Made by a program: the position numbers and the translations under genes. A DNA stretch of 64,000 bases from Providencia alcalifaciens. GTDB lineage: Bacteria > Pseudomonadota > Gammaproteobacteria > Enterobacterales > Enterobacteriaceae. Shown one piece after another: positions 9,640 through 20,786 of the stretch. Below the pieces are notes generated by a model. That model was not told the origin of the DNA. It ran no database searches and saw only the letters and a program-made list of their open reading frames with translations. Every line of letters starts with the position of its first letter. Position 1 is the first letter of the stretch. The stretch spans positions 889,353-953,352 of the forward strand of contig JAOQNJ010000001.1 in the NCBI GenBank assembly GCA_025961275.1, written 5' to 3'.

Positions 9640-11172
9640 TTATCCTTTACGAAACATTTTTAACATACGTTGGGTAACAGTAAACCCACCGAAGATATTG
9701 ATACTTGCGATCAATATAGCAATAAAGGATAAGAAACCAACCCATCCTCCACTTCCGATCTGCAATACCGCCCCAACAACAATAATACCGGAAATAGCGT
9801 TCGTTACAGACATCAACGGTGTATGTAATGCATGTGACACGTTCCAGACAACGTAGTAACCAACAACACAAGCAAGCGCAAATACCGTAAAGTGCGATAA
9901 AAATTCTTTTGGCGCTGAATTTGCAAACCAACCGAATAAAATAATCACGAAAGCCATTAACCCGTATTTGATTACAGGCGACATCTTTTTCTTCTCAGGC
10001 GCTTTCGCTTTTTCAATCGCTTGAGGCTTCGCCTTCGGCTGAGCAGATACTTGAATGGGCGGTGCAGGCCAGGTAATTTCACCTTGCTTGATCACAGTAA
10101 CACCACGGATCACTAAATCCTCAAAATCGATGTCGATTTCGCCATTCTTTTCTTTACACAACAGTTTCATCAAGTTAACAAGGTTTGTACCATATAATTG
10201 GGATGATTGTGTTGGTAAACGACTTGGTAAATCAGTATAACCAATGATTTTTACGCCATTCTTCGTCACCACAAGCTTATCGGCTTCGGTTAACTCACAG
10301 TTACCACCTGTTTGAGCCGCTAAGTCAACTATCACACTACCTGGCTTCATCGATTCAACCATTTCTTTGGTAATCAATTTAGGCGCAGGACGTCCCGGAA
10401 TTAACGCAGTTGTTACGATGATGTCAACTTCTTGTGCTTGTGCAGCAAATAATGCCATTTCTGCTTTAATAAAAGCTTCAGACATCACTTTTGCATAACC
10501 ATCACCACTACCCGCCTCTTCCTTAAAATCTAATTCGAGGAATTCAGCCCCCATACTCTGAACTTGTTCTTTCACTTCTGGGCGGGTATCAAATGCACGT
10601 ACGATCGCGCCTAAGCTACCAGCAGCGCCAATCGCAGCTAAACCTGCAACACCAGCACCAATTATCATTACTTTAGCTGGTGGTACTTTACCCGCTGCAG
10701 TAATTTGACCTGTGAAAAAGCGACCAAATTCATGCGCAGCTTCAACAATTGCACGATAACCTGCAATATTTGCCATAGAGCTTAATGCATCAAGCGATTG
10801 AGCTCGAGAAATACGCGGTACCGCATCCATTGCCATTACATTGATGTTTCTTGCTTTTAACGCATTCATCAATTCTGCATTTTGGGCAGGCCAGATAAAA
10901 CTTACCAGCGTTGCGCCCTCTTTGAGCAATGCAATTTCATCATCAAATGGTGCGTTGACTTTAAATACAATGTCCGCTGAAAATGCGGTATCTCGATCTA
11001 CAATCTCAGCGCCGACTTGTTCATAAGCCACATCATCAAAACTTGCTAAATGCCCCGCATCCCTTTCGATACAAACGTTGAAACCTAACTTAAGTAGTTG
11101 AGTCACCGTCGAAGGGGTAGCAGCAACACGAGCTTCATTGGCAAGTTTTTCTCTTGGTATACCAATACGCAT
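9640..11172 (-). CDS. pntA: NAD(P) transhydrogenase alpha subunit
   Basis: The 510-residue alpha subunit matches E. coli PntA (510 aa). Residues 1 to about 380 form the NAD(H)-binding domain I, starting with [22 protein letters not shown] and containing the Rossmann motif [19 protein letters not shown] near residue 170. A charged Ala/Lys/Pro linker follows (about 375-400), then four membrane helices of domain II. It works with PntB as an alpha2-beta2 complex supplying NADPH. Gene order alpha then beta is standard. Confidence 0.97.
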   Translation of the reverse strand: MRIGIPREKLANEARVAATPSTVTQLLKLGFNVCIERDAGHLASFDDVAYEQVGAEIVDRDTAFSADIVFKVNAPFDDEIALLKEGATLVSFIWPAQNAELMNALKARNINVMAMDAVPRISRAQSLDALSSMANIAGYRAIVEAAHEFGRFFTGQITAAGKVPPAKVMIIGAGVAGLAAIGAAGSLGAIVRAFDTRPEVKEQVQSMGAEFLELDFKEEAGSGDGYAKVMSEAFIKAEMALFAAQAQEVDIIVTTALIPGRPAPKLITKEMVESMKPGSVIVDLAAQTGGNCELTEADKLVVTKNGVKIIGYTDLPSRLPTQSSQLYGTNLVNLMKLLCKEKNGEIDIDFEDLVIRGVTVIKQGEITWPAPPIQVSAQPKAKPQAIEKAKAPEKKKMSPVIKYGLMAFVIILFGWFANSAPKEFLSHFTVFALACVVGYYVVWNVSHALHTPLMSVTNAISGIIVVGAVLQIGSGGWVGFLSFIAILIASINIFGGFTVTQRMLKMFRKG

Positions 11173-11556
11173 AATGTTCCCTTTTTTAAAGCTTAAAGTA
11201 ATGTTGTATTTATTAAGTTTACTAAAGACTGACCATTTTTGATGGAAAAGTCTTAGTTTTAACCAAAACAGTTGTATTGCGTTCTAATAAGCTACTGAAA
11301 ATAAGCATTTTGATCCATAATTTATCTCGATTCTAAGACAGTAAATGGAATCCACAATGGAAATCTTAGTTTTAGGTCAATAAAATACTGGATAGCCTAA
11401 AAATTCTGGTAAATATGACTAGTCAATGATTATTTATCTCTTATAAAAATAAAATCATGAGACAACTCGATTGGTTACGTGTAATAATCAGGTACATGTA
11501 TTACAACTAAGATTCAGCACTTTTATAATAAATTGCGCAAGTCGGAAGGATTTTGT
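11173..11556. other. divergent promoter region, pntA / ydgH
   Basis: No ORF is supported. An inverted repeat TGTAATA-N12-TATTACA at 11480-11505, upstream of ydgH, could be a regulator site; no regulator is assigned. Confidence 0.5.
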
Positions 11557-12507
11557 ATGAAGCTGAAAACTACAGTCATCGCAGCCGCGGTGTTGTCATT
11601 AACCAGTATTACTGCGGTACAGGCAGCTGTTGAACTGACGCCAAAACAGGCTGATGAGTTAAAACCTTATGAACGCATAACAGTTACCGGTCGCTTTAAT
11701 GCTATTTATGAAGCATCCGATGCAGTCTCTCGTAAGGCTGATAAGGAAGGAGCTTACGCTTTTTATATCCAAAGCCTTGATGATGTAGGTGATAGCGGTA
11801 ATATGCGTGTTGTAGCAGACCTTTACCAAAAAGATGCTAAGCCTGCAGAAGAAAATAAACGTCGAGTGTTTGCTGGCGTAGAGGAAATGACTAAAGAAGA
11901 TGCTGCTCAGTTTGAGCCTTTTGATGCAGTTACCGTAAGTGGTTTCTACCCTTCTCAACCTGACCTTTATGAAGCTCTTGCTAAAAAAGCAAAAGAGAAA
12001 GATGCAGCCTCATTTTATATCGTTCGTAATGTTGCTATGAACGATGGTGGTAATACACTTGCTACTGCTTATATCTATAAAAAAGATGCACCTAAACGCC
12101 AAGTTCAACTTGACGATGCTGTTGTACCAGCAGATTCAGAAGCTGGGCGAGCTTTGTTAGCTGAAGGTGGTGAAGCTGCGAAAAAAGTACGCATCCCAGG
12201 TGTGGCTTCTTCTGAAGAGCCAACTACTGCTGTTGGACGTTTCTTTGAAACATCAAGTAGTTCACCAGGAAAAACTAGCGTAACTTTACCAAATGGTTAT
12301 GTTATTGAAGAAGTGAATAAAATGGCCGCAGCACAGATGGTTCCATTTGATTCAGTGACGTTCTCTGGTTATTACACCAATACTCCTGAAGTTCGTTATC
12401 AAATAGCGAAACGTGCTGAAGCAAAAGGTGCTAAATACTACCATATCACGCGTGAATGGCAGTCTAATGGTGGTAGTGTCACTATCAGCGCCGACTTATT
12501 CAAATAG
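11557..12507 (+). CDS. ydgH: YdgH family envelope stress protein (three DUF1471 domains)
   Basis: This is a 316-residue exported protein. A signal peptide (residues 1 to about 24, MKLKTTVIAAAVLSLTSITA then VQAA) is followed by three repeats of the YdgH/BhsA/McbA (DUF1471) domain. Each repeat contains a pattern like PYERITVTGRFNAIYEA or PFDSVTFSGYYTN and ends in F/YY-I/H segments. E. coli YdgH (314 aa) has the same architecture and the shared central segment PADSEAGRALLAEGGEAAKKV. ATG at 11557 is chosen because GGAAGGA lies 6 bases before it and the signal peptide begins there. The family acts in the periplasm or outer membrane under stress; the molecular role is not defined. Confidence 0.93.
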   Translation: MKLKTTVIAAAVLSLTSITAVQAAVELTPKQADELKPYERITVTGRFNAIYEASDAVSRKADKEGAYAFYIQSLDDVGDSGNMRVVADLYQKDAKPAEENKRRVFAGVEEMTKEDAAQFEPFDAVTVSGFYPSQPDLYEALAKKAKEKDAASFYIVRNVAMNDGGNTLATAYIYKKDAPKRQVQLDDAVVPADSEAGRALLAEGGEAAKKVRIPGVASSEEPTTAVGRFFETSSSSPGKTSVTLPNGYVIEEVNKMAAAQMVPFDSVTFSGYYTNTPEVRYQIAKRAEAKGAKYYHITREWQSNGGSVTISADLFK

Positions 12508-12560
12508 TAGTAGCTTAAATAAAATAAAGTCTGATCTACAAAGGCCGGCTTAGTGAAATA

Positions 12561-12598
12561 GCCCTTGTGAGTTATATGATTACAAGGGTTTTCTTTTT
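12561..12598 (+). terminator. ydgH terminator
   Basis: Stem CCCTTGT/ACAAGGG followed by TTTTCTTTTT. Confidence 0.85.
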
Positions 12599-12642
12599 AA
12601 GATAAGGCGCAAACAATATCAACCTTGATAAAATACTATTTC

Positions 12643-12655
12643 GATAATCATTATC
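12643..12655. promoter_or_regulatory. Fur-box core palindrome
   Basis: GATAATCATTATC is the perfect 6-1-6 core of the Fur box. The nearest downstream gene, ydgI, starts 350 bp away. Confidence 0.45.
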
Positions 12656-13005
12656 AAAGATAAGCATATTAATGGTCTATTACTTCATGAAATTGACCAA
12701 CTATAAGCCCTACCAATCTGTGGCTTAGCTCTAATAATTAATAATAATAAAGCTGAACTGACCTTACGACTACTCAGAATTATTTCAATAAGCCTAATGC
12801 ATCTAATAATATAACTGAATATAAATCTCACCAAAGTGCATAATTTCCCATTGCATATCCACCGTTTCATTCGTAGAATTCCCCCTCATTTCAGGCCTGA
12901 CAGATGATGAAGCTATAATTTAAAACTTAACTAGTTTAATTGCGCATATAAGTTTTAGATTTAACGTTAATTTAACCTATGATTGCAGAATAACCAGGAT
13001 ATACA

Positions 13006-14394
13006 TTGAAACATACACTCAGCCTTACTGCACTCACTGCACTGGTACTTAGCTCAATGGTCGGAGCTGGTGTTTTTAGCCTCCCACAAAATATGGCAGA
13101 GGTCGCCAGTCCTTTAGCATTGATCATTGGATGGTCAATTACAGGTGTTGGTATTTTATTTTTAGCATTCTCATTGCTATTACTTTCACGAATTCGTCCC
13201 GACCTTGATGGTGGTATATTCACTTACGCAAAGGAAGGTTTTGGTGAATTGATTGGTTTTTGTTCCGCGTGGGGATACTGGCTGTGCGCTGTTATAGCTA
13301 ACGTTTCTTACTTAGTCATTGTCTTTGCTGCGATCAGTTTTTTTACGGATACTCCCGACAATATTATTTTTGGTGATGGTAATACTTGGCAAGCATTGGT
13401 TGGTGAATCTATTTTACTGTGGTTTGTCCATTATTTAGTTTTACGTGGTGTACAAACAGCGGCGGGGGTCAACAAACTTGCAACGATGGCAAAATTAATT
13501 CCGCTCGGATTATTTATCGTTTTAGCTTTTTTAGCATTCAAACTCGATATTTTTGATGCGGATTTCAGTGGCATATCCCTCGAAATACCGGTCTGGGAAC
13601 AAGTGACAAATACCATGCTAATTACCTTATGGGTATTTATTGGTATCGAAGGTGCGGTTGTCGTCTCAGCACGTGCTAGAAATCGTCGGGACGTTGGCCT
13701 CGCAACTGTTTTCGCTGTCAGCTCGGCATTAATAATCTACATACTTGTAACACTACTTTCGTTAGGTATTATGCCTCGAGCAGAGCTAGCCGAAATTAAG
13801 AATCCCTCAATGGCCACTTTAATGGTCAATTTAGTCGGTTCAAGTGGTGAAATAATCATTGCCGCAGGACTAATTATTTCGGTATGTGGTGCCTATCTAA
13901 GTTGGACGATTATGGCGGCAGAAGTTCCCTATATCGCAGCACAGCATCAGTCGTTTCCAAAAATATTTAATAAACTCAATAAGAATGATGCTCCCTCTTC
14001 TTCTTTATGGTTTACTAACGCAGCCGTACAGCTCTCATTAGTGCTAATCTGGCTAAGTGGCAGTAACTACAATACGTTACTGACGATTGCTTCCGAAATG
14101 ATACTAGTACCTTATTTTTTGGTTGGTGCTTTTTTAATGAAGGTTGCCTTTGAACGCCATAATATACCGTTGCTTACTGTTGGGCTTATTGCGAGTATTT
14201 ATGGGCTATGGTTACTTTATGCATCAGGTATTCTTAACCTGCTATTATCTGTTGTGTTATATGCTCCCGGTATTCTGGTATTTTTGTATGCTCGTTCACA
14301 GCAATCAAAGCAAGTACCATTAAAAACAGTCGAAAAAATTGCAGCCTTCTCCATTTTTGCTGGTGCTATACCTGCAGCCTATTATCTTATATAG
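13006..14394 (+). CDS. ydgI: putative arginine/ornithine antiporter YdgI (APC superfamily)
   Basis: This 462-residue inner-membrane protein has about twelve to thirteen hydrophobic segments and belongs to the basic amino acid/polyamine antiporter group. The N-terminal SSMVGAGVFSLPQNMAEVA is the substrate-binding glycine-rich motif of the APC fold. It matches E. coli YdgI closely (for example GFGELIGFCSAWGYWLCAVIANVSYLV). The start codon is TTG at 13006, with AGGA about 9 bases upstream; no upstream ATG fits the homology. It follows ydgH as in E. coli. Exchange of arginine for ornithine is the family prediction and is not shown by the sequence itself. Confidence 0.88.
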   Translation: MKHTLSLTALTALVLSSMVGAGVFSLPQNMAEVASPLALIIGWSITGVGILFLAFSLLLLSRIRPDLDGGIFTYAKEGFGELIGFCSAWGYWLCAVIANVSYLVIVFAAISFFTDTPDNIIFGDGNTWQALVGESILLWFVHYLVLRGVQTAAGVNKLATMAKLIPLGLFIVLAFLAFKLDIFDADFSGISLEIPVWEQVTNTMLITLWVFIGIEGAVVVSARARNRRDVGLATVFAVSSALIIYILVTLLSLGIMPRAELAEIKNPSMATLMVNLVGSSGEIIIAAGLIISVCGAYLSWTIMAAEVPYIAAQHQSFPKIFNKLNKNDAPSSSLWFTNAAVQLSLVLIWLSGSNYNTLLTIASEMILVPYFLVGAFLMKVAFERHNIPLLTVGLIASIYGLWLLYASGILNLLLSVVLYAPGILVFLYARSQQSKQVPLKTVEKIAAFSIFAGAIPAAYYLI

Positions 14395-14407
14395 CTAATT
14401 TTCTTTA

Positions 14408-14443
14408 TTCTTCGGGAGTGCCTTATTATGTACTCCCGAAGAA
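14408..14443 (+). terminator. hairpin after ydgI
   Basis: Perfect 12-bp stem TTCTTCGGGAGT/ACTCCCGAAGAA starting 14 bases after the ydgI stop. It lacks a T run, so termination efficiency is uncertain. Confidence 0.55.
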
Positions 14444-15402
14444 AATTCCATGCCAAACAACCCAGCACCACACTATTTCCTGTGATTTAGGGAGCTGAGT
14501 CCAATTAGTTCGATGATATTTAACTTATTTAACCAGAATTCTATTTGAGCCAAAACCTATGGTACCTTTCCCTTGAATTGAGTCTACACTATCCAATAAA
14601 AGAGAAGTAAACTGGCCAAATCATGATTAATTACGCATATTAAAATTTTGTTAAAAGTGCCATTTTGGCACTTTACATACTCAACAGCACGTTACTCTTT
14701 GTGGTGGTAAATTTTTTATATTGCTGTCAATTTCTCTATAACTTCTTTTTTTTCAGTAAATTATGTTTTTATTATCGAATCATTGCAGCTATCTACCCAT
14801 CGAATGATTACGACATCATTCAAGTTATAATTATGCGATAAACAAGTTAATTCATTTGTCATCTCGCTCACTAATCTGATGAGAAATAGCAGACTCTTTT
14901 AATTTTCATCGTCCTTAGTTACGAACATAGATCATAAGTCTATTTCTGACTGATTCTTAAAGCTCTTTGGGTTTTTCAACTTATATCTACACCCGCACTG
15001 GGCATGAGTTCACGGTATTTTTCGCTAAAGTCAGTATAATCGCTATCTTATTATATTTAGCGTGTTATCACCCTATCCCACGCCTTTTTGTTTGGTTTCT
15101 CTCCTAATATCAGATGAAAATTTCAACTCATTTCGTCTTTCTTCTATTAGCACACTAGATTACGGGTTTTGAATTTTATTATTTATTATTCAAGTTGCAG
15201 TGTTTCATAGGGTCTGGTTTTAAATTAATTAGTATGTTGTAACTAATTATAGGTAGTTATAGCAATGACCATGTTTAATTCATGAAAAAGTGATTGGTAA
15301 TTACGAGATATTCGCCAGTCATTAATTAGTACTATGTTTAATCAATCAACTGAATAAGATAGCTAAATCACTTTAGCCATTTATTAAGATGCTATTTAAC
15401 AA

Positions 15403-15437
15403 TGCCCCAAAATGTTTGGGGATAACATTTTAGGGCA
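15403..15437 (-). terminator. hairpin after hrpA
   Basis: Stem TGCCC plus AAAATGTT pairing with AACATTTT plus GGGCA (one mismatch), 26 bases beyond the hrpA stop. No clear T tract follows. Confidence 0.5.
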
Positions 15438-15462
15438 CCTTATTTAGGTTTACTCATAAGCA

Positions 15463-18400
15463 TTAGAGTTTCTGAGCAAGATTCTCCATCGATTGAATGA
15501 TCCGTTTATCTGAAATTGGATAAGGCGTTCCAAGCTGCTGAGCAAATAAACTAATACGTAACTCCTCTATCATCCATCGAATTTCTTGCACTTCAGGTAA
15601 CAGTTGTTGAGCTTGAGTTAGCTTCGCTGTCCATTGTCGCCACATGTTAGTGACATGTTCAATTTTATTCATTTGAGCGCGATCTTTATTCGGATCGATT
15701 GCCAGTTTTTCAAATCGGCGCTCAATACCATTCAAATAACGCAGCACATCAGGAAGGCGCTTCCAGCTATGGGCAGTCACAAAGCCTTTGAATACTAAAC
15801 CTGACAACTGTCCTTTGATATCCGAAAGCGCCATTGCCATTGAAAAATCAACTCGCCCTTTCAGATGTTTATTGATTGCAAACACGGCTGTCAGTATCTG
15901 CTCAACTTGTTTAGCAATTTGTACAACAGCATCATTGAGCTCCGCACGCACAAAATCCTGTAATTTGCTAAAGCCTTCTTCATTCCAAACGGGACCACCA
16001 TATTTAGCAATAAGTTGATCAATCCCGCAGGCAATACAATCATCAATTAACTCTAAAACCTTGCCATACGGGTTGAAATATAGCCCAAGCTTAGATTTGT
16101 TTGGCAATTTCTCATGTAAATACTTAATCGGAGATGGAATATTTAATAATAATAACCGACGTACTCCCCCCCACATGGCTTGCTGTTGTTCAAACTCAGT
16201 TTCAAAAACGCGTATCCCTACACTATTTTTTTCATCAACTAAGGCAGGATAAGCTTTTACTGAATAACCGCCACGTTTTTGCTCATAGCGCTGAGGTAAC
16301 TCACCGAAGCTCCAGATATGCAGGCCATTTTGCTCAATACCATCGTCGACAACTTCAGAGAGCGTTTCTTGAACCTTCTCTTTTAAGCTGTTTTTTAATG
16401 CATCAAGATCTTGACCTTCGGCAATGGTTTTATTTTTTTCATTAACAACACGGAAATTCATTTTTAAGTGAACAGGAAGCTGGTCTAGTTGCCACGATTC
16501 TCGATCCACAGTAACACCCGTCATTCGACGTAATTCACGCTCAAGTTTATCCAGAATACTGCCATCAGGCGTGGATATTCGCTCAAGGAATGCTGAAGCA
16601 TAATTAGGTGCTGGCACAAAATTACGGCGAATAGGCTTAGGCAGTGATTTAATCAAAGCAATCACCAGCTCTTGACGTAAGCCCGGTACTTGCCAATCAA
16701 AGCCAATATTTTGAACCTGATTGAGTATCGCAAGTGGAATATAAACTGTGACACCATCTGCATCTGTTCCAGGTTCAAACTGATAGCTTAAACGGAACTT
16801 AAGCTCACCTTGATGCCAATGGTTAGGATAATCAAGTAATGAAACATTCGCCGCATCTTCCTTAATCAGCATGTTTTTTTCAAAATTAAGCAAATCAGGC
16901 TGTTGTTTCGAGGCGTTTTTCCACCAGCTATCAAAATGGCGTGAAGAGATCACATCATTTGGGATCCGTTGATCATAAAATACAAATAGCGTTTCATCGT
17001 CAACTAGAATATCTCTGCGCCGGGACTTATGCTCCAAGTCTTCTATTTCGGCTAATAATTTACGGTTTTCCCTAAAGAAAGCGTGCCTAGTAACCCAATC
17101 ACCCTCAACCAAAGCATGGCGAATAAATAATTCACGACATAACAGGGGATCTATTTCACCATAATTAATCTGACGCGCCGCAACAATCGGTAAACCATAC
17201 AAAGTTACCTTTTCTGATGCCATGACAGCACCTTGGGATTTCGACCAATGTGGCTCGCTATAATGATGTTTAACTAGGTGTTGCGCTAATGGCTCAATCC
17301 ATTCTGGCTCGATAGATGCGGCAACTCTTCCCCATAATTTCGATGTCTCAACAAGTTCAGCAACCATCGCCCATTTCGGTGGTTTTTTAAACAACCCAGA
17401 TCCGGGGAAGATAGTGAATTTCGCATTTCTTGCCCCTGTAAACTCAGGTTTTTCGACATCTTTTTGGCCGATATGAGAGAGCAAGCCTGCAAGCAATGAA
17501 ACATGAATACCACGGAAATCGGCTTCTACACTATTCACAGGGAAGCCTTGCTCTTTAACAACTTGTCGCAACTGAGTATAGAGATCTTGCCATTCCCGAA
17601 TACGCAAATAGTTCAAGAAATCTTGTCGGCACATTTTCCTAAATTGAGCATTTGATAAAATTTCTTGCTGCTCTTTTAAGTAATTCCATAAATTAAGAAA
17701 CGACAAAAAGTCTGATTGCTTATCGTGGAATCGACGATGTTTCTCATCTGAAGCTTGTTGCTTATCTAGCGGACGTTCTCTTGGATCTTGAATAGATAGA
17801 GCCGAAACGATAACCATCGCTTCACGAACAGCCCTTTGCTTTCTTGCCTCTATCACCATACGTGCAAGGCGAGGATCTACAGGTAACTGCGCTAATTGGC
17901 GTCCAATATCAGTAAGAATATAACCACGTTCAGTTTCTTTATGACTGTTGATAGCACCTAACTCTTCGAGTAACTTCACACCATCTTGGATATTTCGTTT
18001 ATCTGGTGCCTCAACAAATGGAAATGCACCAATATCTCCCAAACCAATTGAAGTCATTTGCAAAATAACAGATGCAAGGTTAGTTCTTAAGATTTCAGGA
18101 TCGGTAAACTCTGGACGCCCCAAAAAATCTTCTTCGGAATATAAACGAATACAGATACCATCTGATACACGACCACAGCGCCCCTTACGCTGATTTGCTG
18201 AAGCTTGAGAGATAGCTTCAACGGGTAAACGCTGTACTTTGGTTCTAAAGCTATAACGACTTATTCTGGCGTATCCGGTATCAATAACATATTTAATACC
18301 CGGTACAGTCAACGAGGTTTCAGCAACGTTAGTCGCTAAAATAATACGTCGACCACCATGAGGATGGAAAATTCGGTTTTGTTCACTATTCGATAATCTT

Positions 18401-19362
18401 GCGAATAAAGGCAAGATCTCCGTGTGCCGTAATTGCAATTTAGACAATGCATCAGCTGTGTCACGGATTTCACGTTCGCCACTCATGAAAATAAGAATAT
18501 CGCCCTGGCTTTCTTGCCCAAGCTCATTAACTGCGTCGATAATGCCGTCGATTTGGTCTCTATCACTATCATTATCAGCGCCCATAATTGGACGATATCG
18601 CACTTCAACTGGATAAGTACGCCCAGAAACCTCAACGATAGGAGCATGATTAAAATGACGTGAAAAACGCTCTGGGTCGATGGTTGCTGAAGTAATAATA
18701 ACTTTAAGATCAGGGCGTTTGATCAATAACTGACGAAGATAACCCAAAATAAAATCAATATTTAAGCTACGCTCATGAGCCTCATCGATAATGATCGTAT
18801 CGTACTGAAGTAGTAGTTTGTCGCTTTGTAATTCTGCAAGCAAAATACCATCAGTCATTAACTTGACTTGTGTATTATCGCCAACATGATCACTAAAGCG
18901 CACTTTATAACCCACTGTTGTACCAATTTCACTTTCAAGCTCTTGTGCTAAACGCGTAGCAACAGCGCGAGCAGCCAATCTTCTTGGCTGTGTATGACCA
19001 ATAAAGCCCTTCACACCTCGACCGAGCTCTAGGCATATTTTAGGAATTTGTGTCGTTTTCCCTGATCCCGTTTCTCCTGCGATAATAACAACTTGATGTT
19101 GTTTTATCGCATCATAGATAACCTGTCTTTTCTGGCTAACAGGGAGGTTTTCAGGGTAAATGATTTTAGGTGGATTAAGCAGTTTACTGGCAACTTTTTG
19201 CTTTGCTGTATCAATATCTGCTTTTATGGTATTCAGCACTGCAACTCGCGATTTCTCATCACGAATTTTAGCCGCTCCTTGGAGACGTTTTTTCAGCAAC
19301 CACTGGTCACGTAATGAAGTTTGTCCAATATCCGCTTCTAAGGCCGTCAGCATGGATTTCAC
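15463..19362 (-). CDS. hrpA: ATP-dependent RNA helicase HrpA
   Basis: This 1299-residue DEAH-box helicase is the same size as E. coli HrpA (1300 aa). Walker A is GETGSGKTT at residues 96-104; the DEAH motif (IIDEAHERS) is near residue 190, followed by SAT. The helicase C-terminal motif QRKGRCGRV is near residue 390. The helicase-associated, OB-fold and long C-terminal HrpA-specific region (DUF3418) follow. In E. coli it processes daa fimbrial mRNA and rescues stalled ribosomes. Start is ambiguous: GTG at 19362 or ATG at 19353, both near AAGGA/AAGAG. It is divergent from azoR, as in E. coli. Confidence 0.96.
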   Translation of the reverse strand: MKSMLTALEADIGQTSLRDQWLLKKRLQGAAKIRDEKSRVAVLNTIKADIDTAKQKVASKLLNPPKIIYPENLPVSQKRQVIYDAIKQHQVVIIAGETGSGKTTQIPKICLELGRGVKGFIGHTQPRRLAARAVATRLAQELESEIGTTVGYKVRFSDHVGDNTQVKLMTDGILLAELQSDKLLLQYDTIIIDEAHERSLNIDFILGYLRQLLIKRPDLKVIITSATIDPERFSRHFNHAPIVEVSGRTYPVEVRYRPIMGADNDSDRDQIDGIIDAVNELGQESQGDILIFMSGEREIRDTADALSKLQLRHTEILPLFARLSNSEQNRIFHPHGGRRIILATNVAETSLTVPGIKYVIDTGYARISRYSFRTKVQRLPVEAISQASANQRKGRCGRVSDGICIRLYSEEDFLGRPEFTDPEILRTNLASVILQMTSIGLGDIGAFPFVEAPDKRNIQDGVKLLEELGAINSHKETERGYILTDIGRQLAQLPVDPRLARMVIEARKQRAVREAMVIVSALSIQDPRERPLDKQQASDEKHRRFHDKQSDFLSFLNLWNYLKEQQEILSNAQFRKMCRQDFLNYLRIREWQDLYTQLRQVVKEQGFPVNSVEADFRGIHVSLLAGLLSHIGQKDVEKPEFTGARNAKFTIFPGSGLFKKPPKWAMVAELVETSKLWGRVAASIEPEWIEPLAQHLVKHHYSEPHWSKSQGAVMASEKVTLYGLPIVAARQINYGEIDPLLCRELFIRHALVEGDWVTRHAFFRENRKLLAEIEDLEHKSRRRDILVDDETLFVFYDQRIPNDVISSRHFDSWWKNASKQQPDLLNFEKNMLIKEDAANVSLLDYPNHWHQGELKFRLSYQFEPGTDADGVTVYIPLAILNQVQNIGFDWQVPGLRQELVIALIKSLPKPIRRNFVPAPNYASAFLERISTPDGSILDKLERELRRMTGVTVDRESWQLDQLPVHLKMNFRVVNEKNKTIAEGQDLDALKNSLKEKVQETLSEVVDDGIEQNGLHIWSFGELPQRYEQKRGGYSVKAYPALVDEKNSVGIRVFETEFEQQQAMWGGVRRLLLLNIPSPIKYLHEKLPNKSKLGLYFNPYGKVLELIDDCIACGIDQLIAKYGGPVWNEEGFSKLQDFVRAELNDAVVQIAKQVEQILTAVFAINKHLKGRVDFSMAMALSDIKGQLSGLVFKGFVTAHSWKRLPDVLRYLNGIERRFEKLAIDPNKDRAQMNKIEHVTNMWRQWTAKLTQAQQLLPEVQEIRWMIEELRISLFAQQLGTPYPISDKRIIQSMENLAQKL

Positions 19363-19577
19363 TCTTTAAATCCTTATTATTTATACTATTTATGCAATTT
19401 AATGGATATAACCACGCTCAAATTGCAACGAGAATTAGGGTTCGTTTTTGTCTATTTTTAGAACAAGAAGACTATCATCAGTTTCTTTGACTTAAGTTGT
19501 CTAATTTTCTTTATATCAATGATAATCAGTGGCTATATAATAATTAGCAACGTGTTTTCAATCAGTTCTAAGGTTAA

Positions 19578-20179
<602 letters not shown>

Positions 20180-20246
20180 ATGATCAGCTCATGCCTTTCA
20201 ATATTGAATATACGGGCAATAGTGCGCACAAAATAATTAGCGTACG

Positions 20247-20573
20247 CTATTTTTTCTTGAGCCATTGGCCATTAATACCGCGCACATATTCGCCAGCCCC
20301 TGCGCGTTCAATCAGTTTTTGCCCTGCTATTCTTCCTACCTCACGAGTTTGTAGATTATTTTTTTTAGCAATTTCACCGTATTTTGCTTCTCGTTCGCGA
20401 TTAATGTCATTCACTAATTCAGTGGCAACCGCGTTGTTGGTATTTACGACAGCCAAATACCCCGATAATGTTTCACCTACCAATCCTTGGGTTTTCGCTT
20501 CATCCACTGTTAACGCGAATGCAGAAGAAATAGACAAACTGAGCACTATGATCGCTTGATAGACGTATTTCAT
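20247..20573 (-). CDS. ydbL: YdbL, periplasmic DUF1318 protein
   Basis: This 108-residue protein has an N-terminal signal peptide (residues 1-20, ending SAFA) and a DUF1318 domain, ending in GAGEYVRGINGQWLKKK. It is the third gene of the ydbH-ynbE-ydbL operon and overlaps ynbE by 4 bases (ATGA). In E. coli the YdbH-YnbE bridge moves phospholipids between inner and outer membranes, partly redundant with TamB and YhdP, and YdbL is proposed to help assemble it. Confidence 0.92.
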   Translation of the reverse strand: MKYVYQAIIVLSLSISSAFALTVDEAKTQGLVGETLSGYLAVVNTNNAVATELVNDINREREAKYGEIAKKNNLQTREVGRIAGQKLIERAGAGEYVRGINGQWLKKK

Positions 20574-20776
20574 TTAGCTTTTACCTTGCCAAAAAGGTCA
20601 CTATTTTCTTTCAGCAAATCTTCGACCTGCCTGTCAGCTTTAATTTGTATTTCATGTTCAATTTTCACATTCATATTGATATTGATTGGCTTATCCGGTG
20701 TTGCAACTTCAACTCGCAAACATCCTGTCAACATCACAGCCATTAATGTGAGTATACCCGTGGTTAATATTTTCAC
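20570..20776 (-). CDS. ynbE: YnbE outer membrane lipoprotein
   Basis: Small lipoprotein of 68 residues. The lipobox LTGC is at about residues 16-19, with Leu at +2, compatible with outer-membrane sorting. The mature part, RVEVATPDKPININMNVKIE, matches E. coli YnbE (61 aa). GTG at 20776 is chosen because the homology and signal peptide start there (VKILTTG) and AAGGGC lies upstream; the longer in-frame ORF runs into ydbH. YnbE multimers complete the YdbH intermembrane bridge by beta-strand augmentation. It begins 10 bases after ydbH and overlaps ydbL by 4. Confidence 0.9.
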   Translation of the reverse strand: MKILTTGILTLMAVMLTGCLRVEVATPDKPININMNVKIEHEIQIKADRQVEDLLKENSDLFGKVKAK

Positions 20777-20786
20777 TCTTAGCCCT

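Larger units (their letters stand above)
12508..13005. other. intergenic region, ydgH / ydgI, with orphan Fur-type palindrome
   Basis: Contains the ydgH terminator and a strong Fur core palindrome, then about 350 bases with no supported ORF before ydgI. A small hairpin (TAAGCC/GGCTTA) lies near 12705-12730. An RNA gene was looked for here but none could be supported. Confidence 0.5.
14395..15462. other. 1.07-kb gene-free region, ydgI / hrpA, with several hairpins
   Basis: No supported ORF on either strand. It contains the ydgI-proximal hairpin, a 9-bp hairpin AAAGTGCCA/TGGCACTTT at 14654-14674, and the hrpA-proximal hairpin. It is very AT-rich with many stops. No tRNA or known small RNA was recognised. 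Confidence 0.55.

Noticed and set aside
12685-12870. 61-codon minus-strand frame near the orphan Fur box
   Set aside because: Low-complexity hydrophobic translation, no ribosome binding site.
12643-12900. RyhB-type small RNA behind the Fur palindrome
   Set aside because: The conserved RyhB core and a T-tailed terminator are not found.
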